The position numbers and the translations under genes were made by a program. From Erysipelotrichaceae bacterium UBA2227 (GTDB taxonomy: Bacteria; Bacillota_I; Bacilli_A; Erysipelotrichales; Erysipelotrichaceae): a stretch of DNA of 16,543 nt. Positions 5,757 to 13,370 of this stretch are shown here, piece after piece (positions within the stretch are counted from its first letter, which is position 1; each line of letters starts with the position of its first letter). The stretch is from assembly GCA_002348095.1 (NCBI GenBank), contig DDYT01000049.1, positions 1 to 16,543 on the forward strand, read 5' to 3'. The notes beneath the pieces are model-generated. The model saw only the letters and a list, made by a program, of their open reading frames with translations. It searched no databases and had not been told where the DNA came from.

Positions 5757-6267
5757 CCAGTTGTCCTGCCAGATACTCATTCTTCATATCCACATATTCC
5801 TGGGCATTCGCCAGTATCATCTCTACTTCACTGTCCTTCAGTTCCCGTTTGATCACTGCCGGCATACCCAGCACCATTGAACGCGCAGGTATTTTACTGC
5901 GCGGGGAAACCAGGGCCCCTGCTCCGATCAGAACGGTGTCCTCAATGACAGTCTCATCCAATACGACCGAACGCGATCCGACCATGACACCGTGTCCGAT
6001 GGTCGCACTGTGCACATGGGCTAAATGACCAATCGTCACATTGTCTCCGATATGTACCGGTACCATGTGAGAAGTATGGATGACCACATTGTCCTGAATA
6101 TTGGATCGGTTTCCGATGGTGATGGAATTGACATCACCGCGCACTACAGCTCCCGGCCATACCGAACAGTCATCTCCGATCGTGACATCCCCAATGACCA
6201 AGGCCATCGGATCGATATATACATTCTTCCCGATTTTGGGAGTTTTACCTTTGTGTGAACGGATCAT
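5749..6267 (-). CDS. Gamma-carbonic-anhydrase-like left-handed beta-helix protein
   Basis: A 172-residue hexapeptide-repeat protein of the gamma-CA/YrdA/PaaY family. Repeated [IV]G-x4 turns run from about residue 11 to 130 (VIGDVTIGDD, NVTIGHLAHVHSATIGHG, VLIGAGALVSP). The family metal ligands are present as His64, His81 and His86 (GHLAHVH). Such proteins form trimers binding Zn or Fe; some hydrate CO2, while many family members have no shown activity or are thioesterase-associated. The ATG at 6267 overlaps the stop of the upstream zinc-ribbon gene as ATGA, which decides the start over an in-frame option at 6288. It is coupled to the HAD phosphatase downstream by an 8-bp overlap. Carbonic anhydrase activity is plausible but not proven. 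Confidence 0.85.
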   Translation of the reverse strand: MIRSHKGKTPKIGKNVYIDPMALVIGDVTIGDDCSVWPGAVVRGDVNSITIGNRSNIQDNVVIHTSHMVPVHIGDNVTIGHLAHVHSATIGHGVMVGSRSVVLDETVIEDTVLIGAGALVSPRSKIPARSMVLGMPAVIKRELKDSEVEMILANAQEYVDMKNEYLAGQLDD

Positions 6268-6677
6268 TGTTTCAACCACGACTTGCACTTAAAGCAGTAG
6301 TCATACCTGTCATCCATCGGAGCTCCGCACTTTGGACATTTGACAACATGAGCACCCGGCAGGTTACTTACATTAAAATACTCCGATTTGCGGTTCTGCT
6401 GACTGTGAGACGCCGGCAACTTCCGAATCGAACTGCGCCGTTTGGAGAAGTCCCGCTCAAAACGGTTATCTTCAGTTGGCGAAAGCAGTTCTTTCTCAGT
6501 GTTGGGTATCTGTTGCGCCTTTTTGGCTTGCGTGATAATTTGGGCTACGACATAAAATATGAAAATCGGAAATATAAACGGGATAAAAAACGCCAATCCC
6601 GCAGAATTACCGAATACAAAAAACAATACGATGAAGAAAAACAACAGACCTGCCACAGGGTTTCTTCTTCTGTTCAT
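6264..6677 (-). CDS. Small membrane protein with C-terminal zinc ribbon
   Basis: A 137-residue protein that I cannot assign to a named function. Two hydrophobic segments (about 8-23 and 26-49, rich in Phe and Ile) follow a basic start (MNRRR), so the N-terminus is likely inside. A polar, basic linker (about 51-110) leads to a C-terminal zinc ribbon with Cys114, Cys117, Cys128 and Cys131 (CPKCGAP...CFKC). Strong AGGAGG lies 5 nt before the ATG. It is the first gene of an overlapping trio with the gamma-CA-like and HAD proteins. The ribbon probably faces the cytoplasm and may mediate protein contacts; this is inference. Confidence 0.75.
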   Translation of the reverse strand: MNRRRNPVAGLLFFFIVLFFVFGNSAGLAFFIPFIFPIFIFYVVAQIITQAKKAQQIPNTEKELLSPTEDNRFERDFSKRRSSIRKLPASHSQQNRKSEYFNVSNLPGAHVVKCPKCGAPMDDRYDYCFKCKSWLKQ

Positions 6678-6723
6678 AACGACCTCCTACCATTCTATGG
6701 GAACTTTCGTTCATCATGCATTT

Positions 6724-6732
6724 ATTCTATCA
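6724..6732 (-). promoter_or_regulatory. Extended -10 promoter element before the zinc-ribbon gene
   Basis: Minus-strand TGATAGAAT is an extended -10 (TGn-TAGAAT) about 47 bp upstream of the start codon and just past the terminator of the previous gene. No good -35 box is visible, as is usual for extended -10 promoters. Confidence 0.4.
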
Positions 6733-6743
6733 TAGAAATTCTG

Positions 6744-6763
6744 AAAAAAGCGGGATTCCCCGC
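6744..6763 (-). terminator. Intrinsic terminator of the MBL-fold hydrolase gene
   Basis: On the minus strand GCGGG-GAAT-CCCGC is followed by six T. The stem is short but all G-C, and begins 11 bp after the stop codon at 6775. Confidence 0.75.
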
Positions 6764-6774
6764 CAAAATGTTTC

Positions 6775-7461
6775 TTATGAAGTGACTTCGACCTCAAACA
6801 AATGATTCTCTCTGACCGGCAGATAATAACGTAAATGTTTGAAGTTATGCATATAAATCTGTAAGGGAAGCAACGATTCAAACGATTGAAAGTGCATCGG
6901 GAACAGATGAGACGGTTTGCACTTATCGATAAATTGGCGAGCACCAAGGTCAAACGCCGACCCCATCCGGTCATCGACCGGAAACATGGCCACATCGATC
7001 GGAAATTCAGCAATCTGATCCACGATTTTCAAGAAGGCTTTTTCTGCTGCATCCACTTCATCTTGAGTTGACTCATCTTTCCAATGCCAGTTATTCAAAT
7101 CGCCGGCATGAAAAATATTCACATCGCCGTCACTTACCAAAAAGCTGACGCCTTCATCCGTACTTCCAAACACTTTGACCGATATCTGATCGCAAACGAG
7201 CATATCGCCGGGCCGTACTTTGAAAACATTGAAAAAGGCATCCAGTTTGATGTCATCTGACATTACGATGGTTTTTTTGTAGGCAAATACCGACTCAGAG
7301 AAATGATCGCTGTGATGATGGGTAATAAAAAAGCAACACTGTTTCTGTGATTTCAGGTATTTCGAGGGAAGAATTCCGTTGACATAATCAAAAATCATGA
7401 TGATTTTGTCAGTCTCAACGACATAACCGCTATGAGAAAGATACTCCACTTTTACTTTCAT
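6775..7461 (-). CDS. Metallo-beta-lactamase-fold hydrolase
   Basis: A 228-residue MBL-fold protein. It shows the metal-binding signature THHHSDHF (47-54; His48, His50, Asp52, His53), HAGDLN (118-123), which supplies the bridging Asp, and a late His190 in FPMHF. The compact form, with WHW after HAGD and a PVDDRMG motif, resembles UlaG/YcjI-like predicted Zn hydrolases rather than true beta-lactamases. The substrate is unknown; phosphoesters or lactones are typical of relatives. The start at 7461 is chosen for its GGGAG site 8 nt upstream; a GTG at 7482 in the same frame has no better site. It lies 56 bp downstream of the MazG-like gene, with an extended -10 in the gap, so it may be transcribed on its own or together with it. 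Confidence 0.8.
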   Translation of the reverse strand: MKVKVEYLSHSGYVVETDKIIMIFDYVNGILPSKYLKSQKQCCFFITHHHSDHFSESVFAYKKTIVMSDDIKLDAFFNVFKVRPGDMLVCDQISVKVFGSTDEGVSFLVSDGDVNIFHAGDLNNWHWKDESTQDEVDAAEKAFLKIVDQIAEFPIDVAMFPVDDRMGSAFDLGARQFIDKCKPSHLFPMHFQSFESLLPLQIYMHNFKHLRYYLPVRENHLFEVEVTS

Positions 7462-7484
7462 ATTCTTCACTCCCTTCTTCACTT

Positions 7485-7493
7485 ATTTTATCA
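7485..7493 (-). promoter_or_regulatory. Extended -10 promoter element before the MBL-fold gene
   Basis: Minus-strand TGATAAAAT lies about 24 bp before the start codon. It resembles the element at 6724-6732 (TGATAGAAT). The -35 region is not recognisable. Confidence 0.4.
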
Positions 7494-7517
7494 TAATCGT
7501 TCTGAAAGATACGTTTT

Positions 7518-7844
7518 TTACTCTTTATCTTCGACACTGATCAGAAACAGACGCCGAGCAAATTTCCCTTTGCTAAGCGCTTTATCTCTCTGCGATTCAC
7601 GAAGAATCTCAGCGGATATGCCATATGCATCCATGATATGCTCCAATACTTCTACCACATCGGCCAACTCATTCAGAACATCTGCTTCAGATGCATCCAA
7701 CAGTTCTTCTGCCTCTTCTTTCAGTTTCTTCTTCAACTCAGTTTTATACTCCGCCTCATCCAAAATGCGTGTATGTGCAATTTTACCGTCATTCTCAATG
7801 ACCTCATCAATCCGGTCCCGGATCAGCTTATTGTATATGTTCAT
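7518..7844 (-). CDS. MazG-like nucleotide pyrophosphohydrolase
   Basis: A 108-residue all-alpha NTP pyrophosphohydrolase-like protein. It starts MNIYNKLIRDRI, the common opening of stand-alone phosphoribosyl-ATP-pyrophosphohydrolase-like members in Bacillota. The Mg-binding pattern is visible: EEAEELL (43-49) followed by ELADV (59-63), an E-x2-E ... E-x2-D arrangement. Such enzymes split nucleoside triphosphates to monophosphate and pyrophosphate, often cleaning non-canonical or damaged nucleotides. The true substrate here is unknown. The start at 7844 has AGGTG upstream; the GTG at 7853 is part of that site and is less likely. It diverges from the APH-like gene at 7904. Confidence 0.8.
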   Translation of the reverse strand: MNIYNKLIRDRIDEVIENDGKIAHTRILDEAEYKTELKKKLKEEAEELLDASEADVLNELADVVEVLEHIMDAYGISAEILRESQRDKALSKGKFARRLFLISVEDKE

Positions 7845-7856
7845 TTTTATCACCTG

Positions 7857-7885
7857 ATTACATTTTATCAGAAATCCGTTATAAT
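7857..7885 (+). promoter_or_regulatory. Promoter of the APH-like kinase gene
   Basis: The -35 ATTACA (7857-7862), a 17-bp spacer and a perfect -10 TATAAT (7880-7885) lie just before a GAGGTG ribosome site and the ATG at 7904. The transcript leader would be only about 12 nt. Confidence 0.65.
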
Positions 7886-7903
7886 ATCTGAAAAAGAGGT
7901 GCT

Positions 7904-8797
7904 ATGGAACAACGCGAGCTGCTCATCAGTAAATATGAATATCAGGATGTCCGATTTCTGAATAAGGGCTGGTCCGTGGATGCCAAGTGGGTTGGGGTCA
8001 AGGATGATCAAAAGCATCTGATCCGTATCAGTGACATCCGGTTTTTATCACGCAGACAATGGGAGTTCGATCAGATATCACGTCTGTATGAGCAGGGTTG
8101 GCCAGTCAATCGACCCATATCATTTTTTATTGAAGATACCTTGGTCATTGCGATTTACAGTTATATCGAAGCTCTGGACCTAGAACCTAACATTCACAAA
8201 CTGCCTGCATCGATGCAATATGATATGGGGTTTTTCGCTGGTGAAGCGCTGTTGGCCATTCATTCCTTACCCATCGAAGCAGATTCCATCAATCATTATG
8301 AACGAATGAGTCAAAAGATGCTTACTTACATCGACCGGTATCTTGAAAAGCAGCTGCATTTTCCCAACGATGACAAAGTCATCAGTTTTATTAAGGATCA
8401 CTTGAATGAGTTGAGTGATCGGCCGCTGGTATTTCAGCACGGTGATTACCACGTCGGCAACATGCTGCTGATGGAATATCAGCATGCAGCCATCATCGAT
8501 TTCAACCGCTGTGACATCGGTGATCCCTACGAAGAGTTTTCGCGGGCCTATTTCTTCAGCCGCCGATACAGCATCCCTTTCGTTTTGGGTCAGTTGGACG
8601 GCTATTTCAAACAAGGCATCCCTCAAGACTTTCATTCCCTGATGAAACTGTACATGTGTCACACTATGATATCCGCCTTGACTTGGAGCACACAGTTTTC
8701 CATCGGTCAGACCGAGACGCTCCGACAGTTTGTATCGATGGTCATGGATGATTATGATCAGTTACAACTCGATAAGCCCAAGTGGCTGACAAAGTAA
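7904..8797 (+). CDS. APH-family phosphotransferase (kinase-like), substrate unknown
   Basis: A 297-residue protein of the aminoglycoside-phosphotransferase/choline-kinase-like superfamily. The catalytic loop is HGDYHVGN (179-186: His179, Asp181, Asn186) and the metal-binding Asp199 lies in IIDFNRCDIGDPYEEF, where Asn replaces the Gly of DFG. The N-terminus (LNKGWSVDAKWVG) stands in for the Gly-rich loop, and KHLIRISD carries conserved basic residues. Many chromosomal relatives act on unknown small molecules, so antibiotic resistance should not be assumed. It has its own promoter and a GAGGT site 3 nt before the ATG. It is monocistronic, closed by a hairpin that begins at its stop codon. Confidence 0.8.
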   Translation: MEQRELLISKYEYQDVRFLNKGWSVDAKWVGVKDDQKHLIRISDIRFLSRRQWEFDQISRLYEQGWPVNRPISFFIEDTLVIAIYSYIEALDLEPNIHKLPASMQYDMGFFAGEALLAIHSLPIEADSINHYERMSQKMLTYIDRYLEKQLHFPNDDKVISFIKDHLNELSDRPLVFQHGDYHVGNMLLMEYQHAAIIDFNRCDIGDPYEEFSRAYFFSRRYSIPFVLGQLDGYFKQGIPQDFHSLMKLYMCHTMISALTWSTQFSIGQTETLRQFVSMVMDDYDQLQLDKPKWLTK

Positions 8798-8818
8798 AAG
8801 AACGCACCGGCGTTCTTT
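8797..8818 (+). terminator. Bidirectional terminator between the APH-like and YeaQ/GlsB-type genes
   Basis: A perfect 9-bp stem, AAAGAACGC / GCGTTCTTT, has an ACCG loop and T-rich sequence after it on the plus strand; the minus strand also has a T-containing tail. It begins at the last base of the kinase stop and ends 3 bp before the convergent gene's stop at 8822. Confidence 0.75.
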
Positions 8819-8821
8819 CTT

Positions 8822-9049
8822 CTATTTCTTAAATAAGCTCAATACCCACAAAAATACGACCGCACCGACCGTAGAAACAAGCAGTTCGCCGATCCATCCG
8901 GAAGCACTCAGTTCCAACATTTTAAACAGACTGTCGCCGATATATGCACCAAACAATCCGATCAGGATATTGCCAAGTAATCCGTATCCGCGACCACGCA
9001 GGATTTTTCCTGCCAGCAAGCCCGCGAGAAACCCAGTGACCAAAAACAT
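8822..9049 (-). CDS. YeaQ/YmgE/GlsB (transglycosylase-associated) family membrane protein
   Basis: A 75-residue, very hydrophobic protein with three predicted membrane helices (about 2-15, 22-42, 51-72). Gly-rich faces and the LAGKILRGRGYGLLGNILIGLFGAYIG-like layout (residues about 11-38) are typical of the transglycosylase-associated protein family. Members are common stress- or envelope-linked small proteins of unclear biochemical role. AGGAGG precedes the ATG closely and the length is normal for the family. A promoter-like sequence at 9075-9102 suggests it can be expressed apart from the MFS gene upstream. Confidence 0.85.
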   Translation of the reverse strand: MFLVTGFLAGLLAGKILRGRGYGLLGNILIGLFGAYIGDSLFKMLELSASGWIGELLVSTVGAVVFLWVLSLFKK

Positions 9050-9074
9050 AAAATCCCTCCTTTAACTACCTTTC

Positions 9075-9102
9075 ATTGTAATGAAAATCATGAGATTTGC
9101 AA
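9075..9102 (-). promoter_or_regulatory. Probable promoter of the YeaQ/GlsB-type gene
   Basis: On the minus strand TTGCAA (9102-9097), a 16-bp spacer and TACAAT (9080-9075) lie in the 54-bp gap downstream of the MFS gene and just before AGGAGG. This fits a sigma-A-type promoter with 4/6 and 5/6 matches. Confidence 0.5.
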
Positions 9103-9103
9103 T

Positions 9104-10303
9104 CTATTCACTTTTCGGGCGAAAACGGATCAGCACCGTCATCAGTCCCATCGCAATCAAAAATACGATACCGGCCATCACAAAAGCCAGTTTTGCACCT
9201 TGGGCATAGATCAATCCGGCAAGCAATGAACCAAAGATCATCCCTAATGCCCGGATCGAACTGAACATGCCCATAAAGGCACCGGTCGAATCACTTCGAC
9301 TCTCCTTTCCGGCCAACGCCTGAATGAGTACGGAGTAAATGCTGTTAAAAGCAAAGAAGAAAATACTGATGACGATAAACGAGAATGCCTGTTGACTCCA
9401 TATCACCGCAAATCCGGTCAATGCGGTCAGTGCCATCGTCCAGACCAACGGTTTTTTCATGCTGGTCTTACGAATCAGATACATACAGATCGTCGAGTTG
9501 ACGATCAACGCCAATATCCCGACACCGGCCTTGAGGATCCCGTTGTACGAAGGCGGAAAGCCAAACTGATCACGGATATAGTAATTGAACGCCTGATCGA
9601 AAGCCGTGGATCCGTAAACGGAGAAGAACACGACCCCAAAAAATACCCATACCCACATCGACACCGATTTGGAAGCACTTTTAAATGCGGAAAACGGATT
9701 GGATGCATCGAGCAACTGCTTCATCTGCCAATGCGTACCGTCCCCCGGATGAATTTCCTCCATTTTCGCGAATGTGACGATCCCACTGAGAATCAGACCT
9801 ATGATTTGAACGACAAAGAGCATCGGGATCGAAATGCTTCCCAGAAATCCGCCGATCAGATAACCCAGAGATCCGGCGATAGTAAAGATCGTAGAATGAA
9901 TCGTCAGATTCTTTGCCCGATCCTGTAATGAAGATCCATCCATGACATAGGTCAGATGCGTCACATTGATACCGCCGATAAAAAATCCGGCAATTCCCCG
10001 AGCCACAAAAATCCCGATTTCTGTCGTTGCCTGCATAAACAGAAACTGCCCGAAAGCATAGCCGATGCATGCCAGCATATACAGTTTGACCCGTCCTTTA
10101 TGATCGGACAGTTTTCCCCAGAAAGGTGAAAACAGAAAGTTGGTAAAAGCCATCGAGGCAAACGCTGCCCCAAAGGTATAGTCGGGCAGATTGAGATTTT
10201 TGATCAGAGCGGGGGTGGCGGGGTGGGCGAGGTTGGCAAAAATGAGTTCCATCATCATGAAACTGAAAAACCAGATAAGTGATTTGGTTTTTTTAGTAAA
10301 CAT
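9104..10303 (-). CDS. MFS transporter (DHA1-like, 12 membrane segments)
   Basis: A 399-residue major facilitator permease with about twelve hydrophobic segments and a basic cytoplasmic N-terminus (MFTKKTKS). Motif A is GKLSDHKGRVKLY (63-75), between helices 2 and 3, as in drug:H+ and metabolite antiporters. There is a longer central loop at about 182-220 (MEEIHPGDGTHWQMKQ...). The substrate cannot be read from sequence. The ATG lies 11 bp inside the end of the dipeptidase gene (10293-10303), with AGGAG in that gene's last codons, so the two are translationally coupled. This suggests transport of peptides or amino acids, or export of a dipeptidase product, as inference. Confidence 0.85.
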   Translation of the reverse strand: MFTKKTKSLIWFFSFMMMELIFANLAHPATPALIKNLNLPDYTFGAAFASMAFTNFLFSPFWGKLSDHKGRVKLYMLACIGYAFGQFLFMQATTEIGIFVARGIAGFFIGGINVTHLTYVMDGSSLQDRAKNLTIHSTIFTIAGSLGYLIGGFLGSISIPMLFVVQIIGLILSGIVTFAKMEEIHPGDGTHWQMKQLLDASNPFSAFKSASKSVSMWVWVFFGVVFFSVYGSTAFDQAFNYYIRDQFGFPPSYNGILKAGVGILALIVNSTICMYLIRKTSMKKPLVWTMALTALTGFAVIWSQQAFSFIVISIFFFAFNSIYSVLIQALAGKESRSDSTGAFMGMFSSIRALGMIFGSLLAGLIYAQGAKLAFVMAGIVFLIAMGLMTVLIRFRPKSE

Positions 10304-11717
10304 CCGCCAGTACTCCTAAAAATTTGCATAAACGCATATACACTCGGTCAAACGATGCCAAATCCAGTTTCTCATTGAACGTGTGGATCAGTTCGTGGAT
10401 CGGTCCCATGGTGATGATATCCAGATCAGGGATTGCCCCTTTCCAGATGCCCAATTCCAAGCCGCCGTGACTGGCATCCAAGATAAGATCTTGACCGGTT
10501 TCTGCCTTAAACCACTGTTGATAGAAATTTCTTAGCGGACTGTCTGCCTGATACGGATAGCCGGGATAACGGCTGGTAAACTCAAGGGATAACTCCAACA
10601 AATCGGACAAAATTCGGATGTCCGAAATGTTCTGATCAAGTAAATCAGCGATCGGAGATCTGAAGGAGAATCCGGCAATGAGTTTATCCTCTTCCGATTT
10701 TAAGTATCCAAGATTCGCACTCAACAAGGGCAGTTGCGCAATTTCAGGGCTCATCCACTGAACGCCTTGGAAAAACAATACCGCAAAACGGACAAACCGT
10801 TCCGATACAGTCCGATCAAATCCGAGTTGTCCAGAAGTTCTTTGACAGGTGATTTCGACATTGGGATCGGTCAGTTTATGCGGATCCAAATGGCGTTGAA
10901 TGATCGCATTCAGATGGTTAGTATTTAGGTCCCCTTCAAACCCGACCGTCACACTTCCGGCAAAGGGAATCGCATTCTCCGATTTTCCTGCCTGAATATC
11001 GATCAGACCCACCGGAATGTTAAGCTGATCCTTTATCGCAAACACGATGCGAGCCAGCAGCTGTGCCGCATTGGCCCTTTGTTTGAGAATGTCATTGCCC
11101 GAATGTCCGCCGATGGCACCGCTGATCGTGATTTCGATCGCTTCGGGATAAAATCTTTCTTTCTTCGCTGATATTCTGGCTTTGCCCCGGATACCGCCGC
11201 TGGAAGTGATGACCGTACGGTTTTCTCCGCCGGAATCCAATCCGATGCACCGCTTGCTATGAATCAGCGATGTGTCAAAAGCTACGGCCCCTAACAAACC
11301 GATTTCTTCGGCTGCGGTAAAAAGACATTCCAAAGGCGGGTGTTTGATCTCTCTGTTTTCCAATAAGGCAAGCATATAAGCCACCGCAAATCCGTCATCG
11401 GCACCAAGGGTCGTGTCATTGGCACGCAACCAACCGTTTTCTTCGATCAGTTCAATTGGATCTCTGGTAAAATCGTGATTACTGCCCGGCGCTTTTTCGC
11501 ATACCATATCGGTATGACCCTGCAGCAAGACACTTGGGGCAGACTCCCCGCCGTGCTGACCTGCTTTTCGTATCAATACATTATGCATATCATCACGGAC
11601 AAAGGACAGGTCATGTTTTTTGGCAAAACCGACCAAAAAATCAGCGATCTGCTTTTCATTAAGACTTCCGCGAGGGATTTGGCTGATTCGTTCAAACCAG
11701 ATTTTGGGATGGTTCAT
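10293..11717 (-). CDS. pepD: PepD-type aminoacyl-histidine dipeptidase (M20 family)
   Basis: A 474-residue cytosolic zinc dipeptidase of the M20 PepD (beta-alanyl-histidine dipeptidase/carnosinase-like) group; the length is typical. Metal and catalytic residues in order: His68 and Asp70 (LQGHTDMVCEK), Asp107 (TLGADDG), catalytic Glu137 with Glu138 (AAEEIG), Asp161 (GLDSGG), and a C-terminal His in the GPIHELIHTF region. The dimerisation/lid insert lies between about 180 and 380. It cleaves Xaa-His and other dipeptides. The ATG has AAAGGAAG upstream and a TATAAT at 11748-11753. It is coupled to the MFS gene by an 11-bp overlap. Confidence 0.9.
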   Translation of the reverse strand: MNHPKIWFERISQIPRGSLNEKQIADFLVGFAKKHDLSFVRDDMHNVLIRKAGQHGGESAPSVLLQGHTDMVCEKAPGSNHDFTRDPIELIEENGWLRANDTTLGADDGFAVAYMLALLENREIKHPPLECLFTAAEEIGLLGAVAFDTSLIHSKRCIGLDSGGENRTVITSSGGIRGKARISAKKERFYPEAIEITISGAIGGHSGNDILKQRANAAQLLARIVFAIKDQLNIPVGLIDIQAGKSENAIPFAGSVTVGFEGDLNTNHLNAIIQRHLDPHKLTDPNVEITCQRTSGQLGFDRTVSERFVRFAVLFFQGVQWMSPEIAQLPLLSANLGYLKSEEDKLIAGFSFRSPIADLLDQNISDIRILSDLLELSLEFTSRYPGYPYQADSPLRNFYQQWFKAETGQDLILDASHGGLELGIWKGAIPDLDIITMGPIHELIHTFNEKLDLASFDRVYMRLCKFLGVLADVY

Positions 11718-11747
11718 AGGTTTATCTTCCTTTGACTTATAACGACT

Positions 11748-11753
11748 ATTATA
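11748..11753 (-). promoter_or_regulatory. -10 box of the pepD-MFS operon
   Basis: A perfect TATAAT on the minus strand lies about 31 bp before the pepD ATG. No good -35 is seen; the upstream sequence is the T-run of the preceding terminator. Confidence 0.5.
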
Positions 11754-11762
11754 GCACTTCTA

Positions 11763-11789
11763 AAGAAAAATACATCCCGAAGGATGTAT
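11763..11789 (-). terminator. Intrinsic terminator of the SWIM-protein gene
   Basis: On the minus strand ATACATCC and GGATGTAT form a perfect 8-bp stem with a TTCG tetraloop, followed by TTTTTCTTT. It starts 24 bp after the stop codon at 11814. Confidence 0.85.
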
Positions 11790-11813
11790 GGAAAACAAGA
11801 AAGACTATTTGAA

Positions 11814-13253
11814 TTATTTATACTTCTCAATCAATGCCCAACCCTCGGATTCACTGAAATACTCACTGATCACTGAAATCCATGGGGTGATAACATCGAC
11901 CCGCTTTTCACGGCGGTAGAGACGCTCGATGTGTTCGATAAGCAAATCATATACCATGTGCGGATACGGATCGATCAGATACGGGTAGAGTTGCGCAATA
12001 AAGTGCGGATTCTTACCCACATAAACAGCCAAATCCTCCCACCGCTTTTCCTCCGTCAGTAAATGACGGTATACCCAATCGGAAAAAGCGCCGTACTGAA
12101 ACTCCCGGATCATGTCATCCACGACGCTCCGCCACAAGCGACGGTCGGTAATACTGCGCAAATGCTCCAGCGCATTGCTTTCCCCGCAGTAATACAGCCA
12201 TTTTAACGTTGAGCGGAAACCCAAATCATCATCCGTCTGCCGATACGCTTCCAACATGTAACCGACCCAGCCGACATCTTCGTGTTTGGGGGACTTGCGA
12301 ATTTTCTCACGGCACAGTTCAATGACTTTCTGTGATTCAGACTGCTGTAAATAGTATTCGATCAAATGACTTCGGATCAAATCGGATTCCAAATGAGCCT
12401 TCGCATATTCCACTAAGTCACTTTCCTGCGATGCCAGTTTGAAAGCAAACTCCACTTGGGCCAAGATCAGCGGATGATCGATGCCCTCACTGATCGCAGC
12501 AATGACATGCAATACATCTTCTTTAAGTAATTCATCCGAAGCATAGACACACAGTGCCTGAAGCCAAAGGCCTTTGACTTCATGACTGATTTCCGGATAT
12601 AACTGTGTCCAGAGTAGCACATCGGAAATCAGCCGGCGCGGATCGATCTGATAGGATGCCGCGATGGCTTTGATCCACATGGTTTGCTTCTTAAAGAAAT
12701 TCATTTTCTCCAAATCATTGTTACTGGCCGTCCAGTAACTGACAATCTCATCCATCATAAACTCCAAAACGATCAGGGCCGGCTGATAACAGTGATGATC
12801 CAACAGCCAGTGCATCTGCTCATTGTAATACTCATAGGCTTCAAACAAAATATCGACGTTTTCATTTTGGGAGGCAGCATCTAAAGCCAGGGTCAACTGC
12901 TCGATGACGACCGTATGCAGTTGACTCGGATCCTGAATGGTCGCATTGATGTTACTGTCCAAATGTAACAGACTGCCGATCTCATAATCCTTGTTCTGTC
13001 GCTGAGAAAGCATGATGAAACTGGCTGCCTGATGTTTACAGTGATGCACACCGCAGTCACACGTATGCGAAAGCAGATGTCCGGCATCATCGACAGCGAT
13101 TTGAATATGATAAGGTCGGGTCCCATCGACGACGATATCAAACACATGCGGGTCATTGATCGGACGTTTCCGCACCAATCCCCACTCCATGTAATCAACA
13201 CCGCGACGGAAAATGTAATCATCAAACAAATGATGAGCAAATCGGATGTGCAT
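11814..13253 (-). CDS. SWIM zinc-finger protein with long helical C-terminal region
   Basis: A 479-residue protein. The SWIM signature CxCx4CxH is complete near the N-terminus: Cys65, Cys67, Cys72 and His74 (CDCGVHHCKH), after a beta-rich start (residues about 1-60) that is usual for SWIM domains. The remaining ~400 residues are acidic, Leu/Glu/Tyr-rich and appear all-helical, as in TPR-like scaffolds. SWIM domains bind DNA or protein and in bacteria often sit beside SNF2-type helicases; none is present here. AGGAGG lies 7 nt before the ATG. It is monocistronic, with a TATAAT box upstream and a TTCG terminator downstream. The function is unknown; a nucleic-acid-related scaffold is a guess. 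Confidence 0.8.
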   Translation of the reverse strand: MHIRFAHHLFDDYIFRRGVDYMEWGLVRKRPINDPHVFDIVVDGTRPYHIQIAVDDAGHLLSHTCDCGVHHCKHQAASFIMLSQRQNKDYEIGSLLHLDSNINATIQDPSQLHTVVIEQLTLALDAASQNENVDILFEAYEYYNEQMHWLLDHHCYQPALIVLEFMMDEIVSYWTASNNDLEKMNFFKKQTMWIKAIAASYQIDPRRLISDVLLWTQLYPEISHEVKGLWLQALCVYASDELLKEDVLHVIAAISEGIDHPLILAQVEFAFKLASQESDLVEYAKAHLESDLIRSHLIEYYLQQSESQKVIELCREKIRKSPKHEDVGWVGYMLEAYRQTDDDLGFRSTLKWLYYCGESNALEHLRSITDRRLWRSVVDDMIREFQYGAFSDWVYRHLLTEEKRWEDLAVYVGKNPHFIAQLYPYLIDPYPHMVYDLLIEHIERLYRREKRVDVITPWISVISEYFSESEGWALIEKYK

Positions 13254-13292
13254 GACTCGTCCTCCTTGTTTTCAATTCACGTCTGTAACTCT

Positions 13293-13298
13293 ATTATA
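13293..13298 (-). promoter_or_regulatory. -10 box of the SWIM-protein gene
   Basis: A perfect TATAAT on the minus strand lies about 40 bp before the start codon; the -35 (TTTATC at 17 bp) is weak. It diverges from the aspartase promoter at 13343-13370 within a 161-bp intergenic region. Confidence 0.5.
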
Positions 13299-13342
13299 CC
13301 CAACCTTGTGACATAGATAAACAAAAACAGCGGACTTTCACC

Positions 13343-13370
13343 TTCGAACATCAACGAAATATGTTACAAT
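13343..13370 (+). promoter_or_regulatory. Promoter of the aspartase-fumarase operon
   Basis: An extended -10, TGTTACAAT (13362-13370), is preceded at 16 bp by TTCGAA as a weak -35. Transcription would start near 13377, about 38 bp before the ATG, and includes the strong AGGAGG at about 13401. I found no cre match here. Confidence 0.5.

Noticed and set aside
6255..6785. Plus-strand frame of 176 codons over the zinc-ribbon gene and its upstream region.
   Set aside because: It runs antisense to the zinc-ribbon gene, which has AGGAGG and conserved Cys pairs, and it crosses promoter and terminator elements; its composition is not protein-like.
7904..8797. Antibiotic-resistance gene call for the APH-like protein.
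   Set aside because: Only superfamily motifs match; there is no mobile element nearby and no recognisable similarity to a specific resistance enzyme.
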